A DNA stretch of 64,000 nucleotides, from assembly GCF_002843385.1 (NCBI RefSeq), contig NZ_MVDE01000001.1:240965-304964 (forward strand), written 5' to 3'. Positions within the stretch are counted from its first letter, which is position 1. Each line of letters opens with the position of its first letter. Below are positions 1-8,195 of the stretch, piece after piece. The notes below the pieces were generated by a model. That model ran no database searches, was not told where the DNA came from, and saw only the letters and a program-made list of their open reading frames with translations. Both the position numbers and the translations under genes were made by a program. The DNA comes from Labilibaculum manganireducens (GTDB lineage: Bacteria; Bacteroidota; Bacteroidia; Bacteroidales; Marinifilaceae).

Positions 1-1
1 A

Positions 2-988
2 ATCATTTCAAAATACCTTAGTGGAGAGATGAGTGCAGAGGAAAAATTGGCATTTGAAAAGTTGATTGATTCCAATCCTGAGTATGCAGAAATTGTTTCT
101 GCATCCGATAAAGATTTGGGTCTAATTCAAGAGGTTAACGAAATTCAACAACAATTTAATGTTGACGCAGCCTGGTTGGAAGTAAAATCCAATTTAAGCG
201 ATCTTAAAAAGGCAAATACCGCCAAGGTTATTCCTTTATTTTCGCTCCAAAACACAAAAAAACTCATACAGATTGCTGCCATGCTAATTATTGCCATTGG
301 CCTTGGACTTGCATCATATCATATTTACAATGACAAACTTGCTCCTTATCAAAGTATTTCATCGGAATTGAATGAAAGTGGTAAATCCATTACATTGGCT
401 GATGGTTCTATTGTAACACTTAATGGCAAATCGGAATTGGTTTACGAAAGATTATTTGCAGGAAAAGAAAGAAGGGTAAAATTAACCGGGGAAGCTTTTT
501 TCTCAATTGCTAAAAATCCTGCCAAACCATTCATCATTTCAGTGGGCAATGCTGAAATTAAAGTTTTGGGCACCTCATTCAACGTGAATGCTTCCAATAA
601 GCATGTTGAAGTTTTGGTTGAATCGGGTAAGGTTCAATTCTCACTTGCAAAAGAACCTGATAATAAAATTATTCTGGAAAAGGGCGATTTTGGCGTTTTA
701 CAGGAAGATTTTCTGGAAAAAAGAACACAAAACGATGAAAACTATCTTTCCTGGAAAACTCAGTTGATGGTTTTTAAAGCGATGAGTTTACAGGATGTAG
801 CTAAGGTTATTAACCGAACCTATCAGGTTAATATTCAATTTAACGACACAGCAATTCAAAATTTACCGATCACCACATCATTCAATAAAACACCTCTTAA
901 TGACGTTCTGGAAAACTTATGCCGGCCACATAACCTGACATATGAGAAGAGTGGTTCTCAAATTACGATAAAAAAAGAGCTGAAATAA
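2..988 (+). CDS. FecR-family anti-sigma factor, 5' end cut by window edge
   Basis: Inner-membrane anti-sigma/signal-transducing protein of an ECF sigma surface-signalling system. An ATG lies at position 29, but the frame stays open to the window edge and the preceding codons read ISKYLSGE, the usual DUF4880-like N-terminal motif of Bacteroidota FecR proteins. The gene therefore starts outside the window. A cytoplasmic N-terminus is followed by one membrane helix (about nt 265-330), a periplasmic FecR domain (LADGSIVTLNGKSELVY; GEAFFSIAKNPAKPFII; VLGTSFNV) and a C-terminal DUF4974/STN-like segment. It ends 12 bp before the STN protein at 1001 and is probably co-transcribed with it. The cognate sigma gene is presumably just upstream of the window. 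Confidence 0.92.
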   Translation: MISKYLSGEMSAEEKLAFEKLIDSNPEYAEIVSASDKDLGLIQEVNEIQQQFNVDAAWLEVKSNLSDLKKANTAKVIPLFSLQNTKKLIQIAAMLIIAIGLGLASYHIYNDKLAPYQSISSELNESGKSITLADGSIVTLNGKSELVYERLFAGKERRVKLTGEAFFSIAKNPAKPFIISVGNAEIKVLGTSFNVNASNKHVEVLVESGKVQFSLAKEPDNKIILEKGDFGVLQEDFLEKRTQNDENYLSWKTQLMVFKAMSLQDVAKVINRTYQVNIQFNDTAIQNLPITTSFNKTPLNDVLENLCRPHNLTYEKSGSQITIKKELK

Positions 989-1000
989 TTTATTTCTAAA

Positions 1001-2584
1001 ATGAAAAGAAGAAAAATATATCAGAATTTAGTGCAAAGCATCCTTTTAAATGCTCTGCTTGTACTTGTGATATGTTTCTCTCAAAAAGTCAACGCACAGA
1101 GTTCGCTCTTACAAAACAAGATTTCAGTTGATCTTTCAGAACTAAGCATTAATGATGCCTTGGATTCTATTGCGGCAAAAAACAATTGCTATTTTACCTA
1201 CAATTCTGATTTATTTACAAATAAAAAGAAACTTAGTCTTAAAGCTGATGAAGTTGAATTTGAAATTTTACTAAGGAAAATAGTGCAGGATACCAGCCTT
1301 ACGTTTCAAGTGGTAAACAGGCATATTATTATTGTTCCCGCGAAATACAAAACAGATAAACCTCTTACTTCAAGTATGATTCCTTACATTTCGTACCGAA
1401 ACATTAATGGCAAAGTAACGAATCAATCAGCTAAAATATCTCTGCCATACGCCAGTATTGGTATTAGAGGCAAACATATTGGCACAATTAGTAATCTGGA
1501 TGGAGAATTTGCCCTTACTCTTTCATCGGAAAATAGTAAAGACACACTGGTTGTTTCCTATGTTGGATTTAAAAATTTCGAAATCCCTGTTTCCGATATC
1601 TCAAATACCAAACTTCAAATTAAACTAAAAGAGGATTTTATTTCGCTTCAGGAAGTGGTGATTCGAAACAACGATCCAAAATCAATAATAAAGGCTGCTG
1701 TCAATAGAATAGAAATCAATTATCCGCAAAACGCCTCCAATCTAACCTCTTTCTACAGGGAATCTGTACTTAAAAACAACAAGTATATGATTTACCTCGA
1801 ATCTGTTTTGGATATTTACAAATATCCTTATTCGGAGAACGAACTAACTGATAAGGTGAAAATATTTAAGAGCCGCAAAATTTATGACGTATCCCGCCTG
1901 GATACCATATCTTTTCGATTAAAAGGAGGCATTCAAGGATGTTTACTATTGGATATTGTCCAAAATCAACCCGAATTTTTGAATCCTGAATTTATGGATC
2001 TATACACCTATCGTTTATCCGATATCAGCACATTCGACAACAAACCTGTTTATATTATTGATTTTAAGCCGAAAGAAAATATCACCACACCTCTGCTGGA
2101 AGGTAAACTAATAATTGAAACCCGAAGTCTGGCAATTATTGGTGCAGATTTTGGTTATAATCAAAGTAGGCTGCCCGAATTAACCAATCGGTTTATTAGC
2201 AAGGCAAATGCTAAAACCAAAGTTAGACCAGCGCTAATTCAATATTCTGTAAATTACCGAAATATTGATGGTAAGTATTATTTAAATCACACTTTAGGAA
2301 ATTTAAAATTTAAGGTGAAAAATAAAAAAAAGTTGTTTTCACAGACCTTCTCTACAACTTTCGAAATGGCAACTACAAAATTAGACACCATCAATGTTAG
2401 AAAATTTAAACATCACGAAATAATTGCTCCAACAACAATTCTTTCCACTGAAAACCTAAGCTACGATAACAAATTCTGGGGCAACCAGACATTTATTAAG
2501 CCCGAAGACAATATTAAAGAAGCCATTAAAAGAATCAGCAGCAGCATGCAGCAGGTTGCAATGGATACGAGTAAAACGGAATAG
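1001..2584 (+). CDS. STN + carboxypeptidase-regulatory-like domain protein without a TonB barrel
   Basis: Exported protein with an N-terminal signal peptide (residues about 15-33). A secretin/TonB short N-terminal (STN) domain occupies about residues 36-110 (VDLSELSINDALDSI...) and a CarboxypepD_reg-like beta-sandwich about 130-220 (GKVTNQSAKISLPYASIGI...ISNLDGEFALTLS). The remaining 300 residues resemble the C-terminal part of Bacteroidota carboxypeptidase-like proteins of unknown function. There is no plug and no 22-strand barrel, so it is not a TonB-dependent receptor. STN domains normally contact FecR, and this gene directly follows a fecR, so a signalling or surface role next to FecR is inferred. 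The substrate is unknown. Confidence 0.85.
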   Translation: MKRRKIYQNLVQSILLNALLVLVICFSQKVNAQSSLLQNKISVDLSELSINDALDSIAAKNNCYFTYNSDLFTNKKKLSLKADEVEFEILLRKIVQDTSLTFQVVNRHIIIVPAKYKTDKPLTSSMIPYISYRNINGKVTNQSAKISLPYASIGIRGKHIGTISNLDGEFALTLSSENSKDTLVVSYVGFKNFEIPVSDISNTKLQIKLKEDFISLQEVVIRNNDPKSIIKAAVNRIEINYPQNASNLTSFYRESVLKNNKYMIYLESVLDIYKYPYSENELTDKVKIFKSRKIYDVSRLDTISFRLKGGIQGCLLLDIVQNQPEFLNPEFMDLYTYRLSDISTFDNKPVYIIDFKPKENITTPLLEGKLIIETRSLAIIGADFGYNQSRLPELTNRFISKANAKTKVRPALIQYSVNYRNIDGKYYLNHTLGNLKFKVKNKKKLFSQTFSTTFEMATTKLDTINVRKFKHHEIIAPTTILSTENLSYDNKFWGNQTFIKPEDNIKEAIKRISSSMQQVAMDTSKTE

Positions 2585-2598
2585 AATTTAAAGTATTC

Positions 2599-3009
2599 AT
2601 GACTTACATTTGTCCTAACTGCAAAAGAAAATTATCGGGTCCAAATCAATATCACTCGTGTTTTATTACCGATAAAGAAACTCATTTGCAGAAAATGAAT
2701 GTTGATATATCGGAACTGTTTGAAACTCTTCTATCCTATCTGGCTACTTTTGAGAATCTTGAAATTATTTATTTAAAGACCTGTGTTCAATGTAAGACAG
2801 GTGCAACTTTTTTATCCATATACACAAAAAGAAATCATCTGATATTGGAGTTTCAACTGCAACGGGAAGAAGATCAATTTCCAATTTACCTGTGCAAACG
2901 AATATCTAAAAACCGGGTACTGCACCGCATTGCCGTTGGCGGATTATCCGAGTTTGATCAACAACTAAAAAACTGGCTGAAGGAAGCTTATCAAACCATC
3001 AGGAAATAA
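2599..3009 (+). CDS. DUF5655-type small protein with N-terminal zinc-ribbon-like motif
   Basis: A 136-residue cytosolic protein starting CPNC...HSC, a Cys/His cluster that could bind zinc, followed by a DUF5655-like domain (phosphorylase/transport-like alpha-beta fold of unknown role). It starts only 14 bp after the STN protein and may be read through from that operon, although the content suggests an unrelated function. No signal peptide or membrane segment is visible. Function unknown; the family assignment rests on the overall pattern of the Cys motif plus the C-terminal FDQQLKNWLKEAY. Confidence 0.7.
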   Translation: MTYICPNCKRKLSGPNQYHSCFITDKETHLQKMNVDISELFETLLSYLATFENLEIIYLKTCVQCKTGATFLSIYTKRNHLILEFQLQREEDQFPIYLCKRISKNRVLHRIAVGGLSEFDQQLKNWLKEAYQTIRK

Positions 3010-3062
3010 CCGCATCATGTTATAATACTTCCTATGGAAACAAAATATTCTAAAAGTCTTCC

Positions 3063-3070
3063 TATTTTTG
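3063..3070 (+). promoter_or_regulatory. Bacteroidota -7 box upstream of the flippase-like gene
   Basis: TATTTTTG is an exact match to the Bacteroidota -7 consensus TAnnTTTG. It lies about 40 bp before the ATG at 3112. No clean -33 box is evident. Confidence 0.5.
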
Positions 3071-3111
3071 TATTTCTTTACAAAAAATTAATAAATCAGT
3101 AACTTCATTAA

Positions 3112-4116
3112 ATGGGAAGTCGAATAAAAAAAATAATACAAAATTCAATTGGGATACTAATTGGTTCTGTATTCCTGTTTCTCACTTTGCGTGAAAAACC
3201 AATGGCTCCGGTATGGGAAAGCTTAGCAAATTCTGACTATTTTTTTATACTGCTTAGCTTCGTATGTTTATTCATCATTTTTTACCTGCGGGCCTTGCGT
3301 TGGAAGCTGCTTATTGAAGAATCCGGAGAAAAACCAAAATCGGATAAAGTACTAACCTCGGTCCTGCTAGGCTACTTCGTGAATAGTTTTACTCCAAAAT
3401 TCGGAGAAATAATTCGCTGCACATCTCTGCAAAAAACAACTAAAGTTCCGGTTTCAGTATCAATGGGAAGCGTTATGGCCGAACGGGCTTACGATTTACT
3501 GATTTTGGGTCTTGGTGTGTTTGCTGTATTTTGGATTGAACTGGATCGTTTACAGGGAATTATGGACTCTACTATTGGTGGAATTTCTCATATTTACGGC
3601 TACCGATATTTGTATGTAATTCCAATTGCCATACTTGTTCTTTTTATCCTTTTCTTGATTAGCTTACGCAGAATAAAAAAATCAGAACGGCGTCCGGTAA
3701 AAAAGATCGTTGAATTCTTACAAAGTATGTTTCTATCGCTTAAGCAAGGCTTGCTTCTTAAAAAAAGATTCCAATTTATTGTATTAACATTGCTAATCTG
3801 GACAATGCTCGTTGTCTTAAATTACATCTATCTGCTTTGTTTGCCTGAAACATCAGGATACTCATTCAGTTTTGCCATTGTGATTCTGTTTATTGGCGGA
3901 ATCGGCTGGGCTTTACCTAGTCCGGGAGGAATTGGAACAACTCATTTTCTGCTCCTTCAATTGTTCCTTGCCTTTCAGTTGGATCCAAATGCGGGAATCA
4001 GCTTTGGAATTCTTTCCAATGGTTTAACTTTTATTGGTACCATTGTAATTGGTGGTTACGGCTATTTCAGATATTGGACAGAAACAAAAACTTTGGAAAA
4101 AGCGGCAAAAGCATAA
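3112..4116 (+). CDS. Flippase-like membrane protein (UPF0104/AglD, LPG synthase TM region family)
   Basis: A 334-residue integral membrane protein with about eight hydrophobic segments, matching the lysylphosphatidylglycerol synthase TM region/UPF0104 family. Family landmarks are the Arg-rich loop after the second helix (FYLRALRWKLLI), the GYFVNSFTPKFGEIIRC segment containing the conserved P-x-x-GE, and the late GGIGWALPSPGGIGTTHF motif. No soluble aminoacyl-transferase domain is attached, so lysyl transfer is unlikely. Such stand-alone versions are thought to move lipid-linked substrates across the membrane, but the substrate cannot be told from sequence. It has its own promoter-like box at 3063. 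Confidence 0.85.
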   Translation: MGSRIKKIIQNSIGILIGSVFLFLTLREKPMAPVWESLANSDYFFILLSFVCLFIIFYLRALRWKLLIEESGEKPKSDKVLTSVLLGYFVNSFTPKFGEIIRCTSLQKTTKVPVSVSMGSVMAERAYDLLILGLGVFAVFWIELDRLQGIMDSTIGGISHIYGYRYLYVIPIAILVLFILFLISLRRIKKSERRPVKKIVEFLQSMFLSLKQGLLLKKRFQFIVLTLLIWTMLVVLNYIYLLCLPETSGYSFSFAIVILFIGGIGWALPSPGGIGTTHFLLLQLFLAFQLDPNAGISFGILSNGLTFIGTIVIGGYGYFRYWTETKTLEKAAKA

Positions 4117-4175
4117 ATGATATTCCCTTTTAGCAACAAGCATCCTAGGAATTCAACAAAACCATATTTTACACC

Positions 4176-4183
4176 TATCTTTG
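4176..4183 (+). promoter_or_regulatory. Bacteroidota -7 box upstream of the DEAD-box helicase
   Basis: TATCTTTG matches the TAnnTTTG -7 consensus exactly and sits 28 bp before the ATG at 4211. Confidence 0.55.
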
Positions 4184-4210
4184 CACGATAAAATCATCTG
4201 AATACAAAAA

Positions 4211-5491
4211 ATGAAATTTAGTCAATATAGTTTTTCCCCCGATATTAAAAGAAATTTAGAAAGTTTAGGTTTTAACAGACCTACCGACATTCAATTTAAA
4301 GCCATTCCTCCAATTGTACGGGGAGAAGATGTGCTTGCCATTGCACAAACCGGAACAGGAAAAACAGCAGCATTTGCGATTCCTATTATCGATAAACTGC
4401 ACAAAGCTAAGAATAACAAAAGCAGCAACGGCATTAAATGTGTTGTAATGGTTCCTACCCGCGAGCTGGCCATTCAAATTACCGAAGTTTTTCAAAAAAT
4501 TGGAAAGCATACCAAAGTAACAAGCTTTTGTGTATTCGGCGGTGTTGAACAAGCTCCTCAGATTGCAAGTTTACAAGGTGGAATCGACGTATTAATAACC
4601 ACGCCCGGCAGAATGTTCGATTTAACCAGTCAGGGATTTATTCAGCTTGATAAAGTAGAAACCCTGGTTTTGGATGAAGCCGATCATATGTTGGACTTGG
4701 GTTTTATAAAAGACATTCAGGATTTGATTCGTTTTCTTCCAAAGAATCGTCAAACCTTGTTTTTTTCGGCGACAATCACGCCTAAAATAAAAAAACTGGC
4801 TTATTCGCTGGTTCGAAGTGCAATCCGCATTCAAATTTCGCCTAAAGATCCTGTATCCAAGAACGTAGAGCATGGAGTTGCCTTTGTGAAAATGGATGAT
4901 AAACGTTTCTTCCTGGAACGTATGATTAAGGAACATCAGGAAAGTAAAATATTGGTTTTTGTAAGAACCAAAGTAAGAGCGGAACGCGTTCACAAAGCCA
5001 TGGAACGTGTAGGAATAGAAACACAAACCATTCATGGAGACCGCGAACAGGATGATCGTTTAATAGCCTTAAATGCTTTTAAAACAGGAAAGGTAAAAAT
5101 CTTGATCGCAACAGATGTTAGTGCCCGTGGTATCGACATTCCCAATGTTGATTATGTGGTAAACTACGACATGCCCGATGTTGCCGAAAATTACGTTCAC
5201 CGTGTGGGCAGAACCGGACGAGGTGTTCAAAAAGGTTTGGCCATTTCTTTCTGCGACCCAACGGATGAAAAAAAATTATTAGCTGAAATTGAAGAGTTTA
5301 CCGGCACCGAAATTCAGGTAATGGACATATCGAAAGGAGAATACACTGCAACTATCGATTTTTCTGAAGATTACTCGAAAAGTTTGAAAGAGCTAATGGA
5401 CGAAGCAGAAGATTTTCTGCAAAATCCGAAAAAGAAAAGTGTAAAAAAGAAAACTCCTGCGAAAAAGGCAGCGAAAAAGAAAAAAAAGTAA
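4211..5491 (+). CDS. DEAD-box ATP-dependent RNA helicase (RhlE-like)
   Basis: A 426-residue RNA helicase. All core motifs are present in order: the Q motif (GFNRPTDIQFKAIPP), motif I AQTGTGKT, Ia PTRELA, Ib TPGR, II DEAD, III SAT, then in the second RecA lobe the IHGD region, TDVSARGIDIP and VI HRVGRTGR. The C-terminus ends in a Lys-rich tail (KKKSVKKKTPAKK...) typical of RNA-binding extensions in Bacteroidota RhlE-like helicases. It probably unwinds structured RNA in ribosome assembly or mRNA decay. It is monocistronic, with a promoter box at 4176 and a strong terminator at 5510. Confidence 0.95.
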   Translation: MKFSQYSFSPDIKRNLESLGFNRPTDIQFKAIPPIVRGEDVLAIAQTGTGKTAAFAIPIIDKLHKAKNNKSSNGIKCVVMVPTRELAIQITEVFQKIGKHTKVTSFCVFGGVEQAPQIASLQGGIDVLITTPGRMFDLTSQGFIQLDKVETLVLDEADHMLDLGFIKDIQDLIRFLPKNRQTLFFSATITPKIKKLAYSLVRSAIRIQISPKDPVSKNVEHGVAFVKMDDKRFFLERMIKEHQESKILVFVRTKVRAERVHKAMERVGIETQTIHGDREQDDRLIALNAFKTGKVKILIATDVSARGIDIPNVDYVVNYDMPDVAENYVHRVGRTGRGVQKGLAISFCDPTDEKKLLAEIEEFTGTEIQVMDISKGEYTATIDFSEDYSKSLKELMDEAEDFLQNPKKKSVKKKTPAKKAAKKKKK

Positions 5492-5509
5492 GCAATACAA
5501 AATAAATAA

Positions 5510-5547
5510 AACCTCAAAACCAAAATGGATTTGAGGTTCTTTTTTTA
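5510..5547 (+). terminator. Intrinsic terminator after the helicase
   Basis: Inverted repeat AACCTCAAA / TTTGAGGTT (5510-5518 and 5530-5538) followed by a T-tract. Confidence 0.85.
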
Positions 5548-5646
5548 AGGATAACTCTATACCTGCCGACAATAAATAGGCCTGATTCTTTGCATTTCGG
5601 CAAAAATCGAAATATATTCGTTCCTCTTAATCTAAATCAATCAACT

Positions 5647-6816
5647 ATGCAATCACTAATATCTCCCGAAAGCAATTTAACCTTGTTTTTCGTGATAGCC
5701 GGAGCTGCGGCTTTTGGTCTCTATTCCGAACACAAAAAATGGTTTGGCAAACTATCCGGAATTTTGGTTACCATGATATCCATGTCGTTGCTTGCAATGG
5801 CTGGCGTGGTACCGGTAGCATCCAACCCAACCATTAAAGTAGATGTATACGATATGGTATTCTCCTATTTTATCCCCATTTCTATTCCCATGCTGCTGTT
5901 CAGTTCCAACATCCTTAAAATTGTGAAAGAGAGTGGAAAGCTATTGGTAGCCTATATTTTAGGTGCTATTGGAATTGTACTGGGATGCTTTATTGCATTT
6001 TGGCTGATTGATTTAGGTCCCGATTCAGGAAACACAGCTGGTGTAATTGCTGCCACACTTATTGGTGGAAGTGTAAATTTTATTGCTGCTGCCGAGATCT
6101 TAAATTTCAGCACCAATCCATTATTTACGGCAACCATAGCTGTTGATAATTTTGTATCGAATTTATATACACTATTTCTGTTCCTTACTCCTTCTCTCCT
6201 GTTCTTATCCCGCTTTTTTGTAAAACCTAAGAAAGAAAACGAAGAGGAATCTGCCACATCATCCGACAAAGCACAATTCCCAATGAGTTTGGAGCGGGTA
6301 GCCGTTTCGGTATTTATTGCCGCTTTAATTGCCGGATTGGGAAACCTTCTGTCTCCCTATCTTCAAGACTTATTGCACACCAAATTAAACCTTAGCATAT
6401 TGGTGATTACAGTTTTAGCAGTGCTTGCCGCTAACCTGTTTCCTAAAAGACTAAAACCATTGGAAGACACAGCCTTTTCACTTGGTTTGTGGATGATGTA
6501 CATCTTTTTGGCGGTAATTGGTGCTGCCACCAACATGACACAAATATTTAGCATTGGCCCTGCTGTATTGGGATTTTACCTAACCATTATGCTCTTCCAT
6601 TTCCTGTTTATGCTCGCTGTGGCCAAACTATTCAAACTGGATGTTTACGAGGTGGTAATTTCATCGGCGGCAAACATCATGGGGCCATCGGTTGCAGCTC
6701 CAATGGCAGCATCTATGGGACAAAAGAAGCTGGTGACACCCGGAATTCTGGTTGGTATTTTGGGTTACATCATCGGTACCTTTATTGGTGTTTCCATTGC
6801 CTTGTATTTAAGCTAG
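5647..6816 (+). CDS. DUF819 family integral membrane protein
   Basis: A polytopic membrane protein of about 389 residues with 10-12 hydrophobic helices, matching the DUF819 (YjcL-like) family of predicted transporters. The ATG at 5647 was chosen over an upstream TTG (5590) because the peptide from 5647 (MQSLISPESNL...) matches the family N-terminus directly before the first helix. A cytosolic linker (KPKKENEEESATSSDK, around residue 180) splits two related halves, and Gly-rich segments (GGSVNFIAAAEIL; GPSVAAPMAASMGQKKLVTPGILVG) sit in matching places in each half. The substrate is unknown. A terminator follows at 6838. Confidence 0.88.
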   Translation: MQSLISPESNLTLFFVIAGAAAFGLYSEHKKWFGKLSGILVTMISMSLLAMAGVVPVASNPTIKVDVYDMVFSYFIPISIPMLLFSSNILKIVKESGKLLVAYILGAIGIVLGCFIAFWLIDLGPDSGNTAGVIAATLIGGSVNFIAAAEILNFSTNPLFTATIAVDNFVSNLYTLFLFLTPSLLFLSRFFVKPKKENEEESATSSDKAQFPMSLERVAVSVFIAALIAGLGNLLSPYLQDLLHTKLNLSILVITVLAVLAANLFPKRLKPLEDTAFSLGLWMMYIFLAVIGAATNMTQIFSIGPAVLGFYLTIMLFHFLFMLAVAKLFKLDVYEVVISSAANIMGPSVAAPMAASMGQKKLVTPGILVGILGYIIGTFIGVSIALYLS

Positions 6817-6837
6817 ATCGAATCAAAAAAATAAACA

Positions 6838-6869
6838 AAATGGCTTTGCACAATTGCAAAGCCATTTTT
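6838..6869 (+). terminator. Intrinsic terminator after the DUF819 gene
   Basis: Perfect 13-bp inverted repeat AAATGGCTTTGCA / TGCAAAGCCATTT (6838-6850 and 6855-6867), running into T-rich sequence. Confidence 0.88.
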
Positions 6870-6968
6870 ATTGATTAAATACAAGCACAAAACCAGCACC
6901 GAAGCTTTAAAGTTTCGGTGTTTTTATATCTCGCTCACAGCAGAATATATCCGAGCAAAGAATTACTT

Positions 6969-7346
6969 CCAGTTCACTTCCTTTTATTGTTCCAAATTGC
7001 ACATGGAATCTACTTCGCACTAAAGCGAAGAGAACATTTTGATGTCCAAAGTCCTTCCGCTTCTTGCGGATGGTTCTCTAAGCTGCGTGCTAATACCTTC
7101 GCAGTAATGCAAACAAGGTTAATGATAAGAATAATACCTTAGCATTGATGTGAAACAAGTGTTTTGATGAGAAAAAGACCTTCGCATTAGAGCGAAAGCA
7201 GTTTTACGCAGGAAAAATAGCCTTCGCATTGATGCAGAAGGAGTTTAAGAAGGAAAAAACAGGCTTCTCCCGCGGACGAAGGACATTCTGAAATAAAAAT
7301 AAAGCCTTCGCTCCTAACAAGTTCCTATTTCATGTTGGGGAAACCT
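6969..7346. repeat. Degenerate 42-bp tandem array A with phased dyads
   Basis: The gene-free stretch 6870-7555 contains about eight to nine diverged copies of a 42-bp unit. Unit starts, marked by CCTTCGCA or close variants, are at 7012, 7053, 7096, 7137, 7179, 7221, 7263 and 7305, giving spacings of 41, 43, 41, 42, 42, 42 and 42. A weaker copy begins near 6969. Each unit opens with a short dyad such as CTTCGC-ACTAAA-GCGAAG (7013), TCCGC-TTCTT-GCGGA (7056), TTCGC-ATTAGA-GCGAA (7181) or CGCATTGATGCAGAAG (7225). The stems change in a compensating way (TTCGC/GCGAA versus TCCGC/GCGGA). The +/-1 spacing and stop codons argue against a protein repeat. Nothing else recognisable lies between 7347 and 7555. 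Confidence 0.8.
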
Positions 7347-7555
7347 CTCTAATTTATTAAAAACTGAAGTCCCCACTATCAGTGAGGCTTTCAGTAAAAA
7401 ACAAAAGCGAAAGCACCATGTCTATTCAAAGTAAAACAAACTTTTTTCATTTTATGATACGTGTCCACCCCTATTTAATTGTCTATTGTTTAGAAAGAGG
7501 TTAAATTCCCCTTCTAAAAAAAGTATTGCATGCACAAATCAGTCTAGTAGTAAAA

Positions 7556-8131
7556 ATGGAACACGCGCTAAAAACCCAACAGTTCGAAAACCTGACGGAA
7601 ACAAGAATAGAACAACTTTTTAAAGAACATTATTCTGTTTTAACGGCTTATGCCAATAAATTCCTGTCCGATTTAGATGATTCAAGGGAAATTGTTCAGG
7701 ATGTTTTTGTTCATCTGTTCGATAATCGGGAATCTGTAAAAATTCACACTTCAGCCAAGGCACATTTGTTTACTTCGGTCCGAAATGCCTGCCTAAATAC
7801 CATCAAACAAAGAAAAAACCATGCCACTCATCATGAGAACATCAAATATTTAAGTTCTGGTTTTAGCTTGGAAGCTGATAAAATATTAGAACAGACAGAA
7901 TTAGAATACGCCCTCTTTAAAGCAATTGATGAATTGCCTGAGCAATGTCAGCGAATTTTTAAACTGAACCGAATAGAGGGTTTCACCAATCAGGAGATTG
8001 CTGATCAGTTAGGAATTTCGAAACGCACAGTCGAAACGCAAATCTCGAAAGCTCTAAAAAGCTTACGGATAACAATTGGCCCCATGCTGGCATCACTGCT
8101 TATTGTTTACCTATTGAACGCATTGAAATAA
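7556..8131 (+). CDS. ECF RNA polymerase sigma factor (Bacteroidota sigma-70 family)
   Basis: A 191-residue extracytoplasmic-function sigma factor. The region 2 core includes LFKEHYSVLTAYANKFLSD and EIVQDVFVHLFDN. Region 4 carries LPEQCQRIFKLNRIEGFTNQEIADQLGISKRTVETQISKAL with a helix-turn-helix that binds the -35 element. The ATG at 7556 is preferred to a TTG at 7526 because the extra residues are not conserved-looking. A hydrophobic C-terminal tail (PMLASLLIVYLLNAL) is typical of this Bacteroidota subfamily. FecR follows at 8196, so this is the regulator of the downstream TonB receptor cluster. Confidence 0.94.
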   Translation: MEHALKTQQFENLTETRIEQLFKEHYSVLTAYANKFLSDLDDSREIVQDVFVHLFDNRESVKIHTSAKAHLFTSVRNACLNTIKQRKNHATHHENIKYLSSGFSLEADKILEQTELEYALFKAIDELPEQCQRIFKLNRIEGFTNQEIADQLGISKRTVETQISKALKSLRITIGPMLASLLIVYLLNALK

Positions 8132-8195
8132 TTTTTTTTTGAATTCAAGTACGTGTGCGGTCATTCTTATTTGTCATACCATTAGAAACAGCAAA

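Noticed and set aside
6918..7142. 74-codon plus-strand frame after the DUF819 gene
   Set aside because: No start context or family, and it lies in array A with stops in the following units.
6969..7346. CRISPR array
   Set aside because: No near-identical repeat with variable spacers: the whole 42-bp unit is degenerate and contiguous. No cas genes are in the window. The same applies to arrays B and C.
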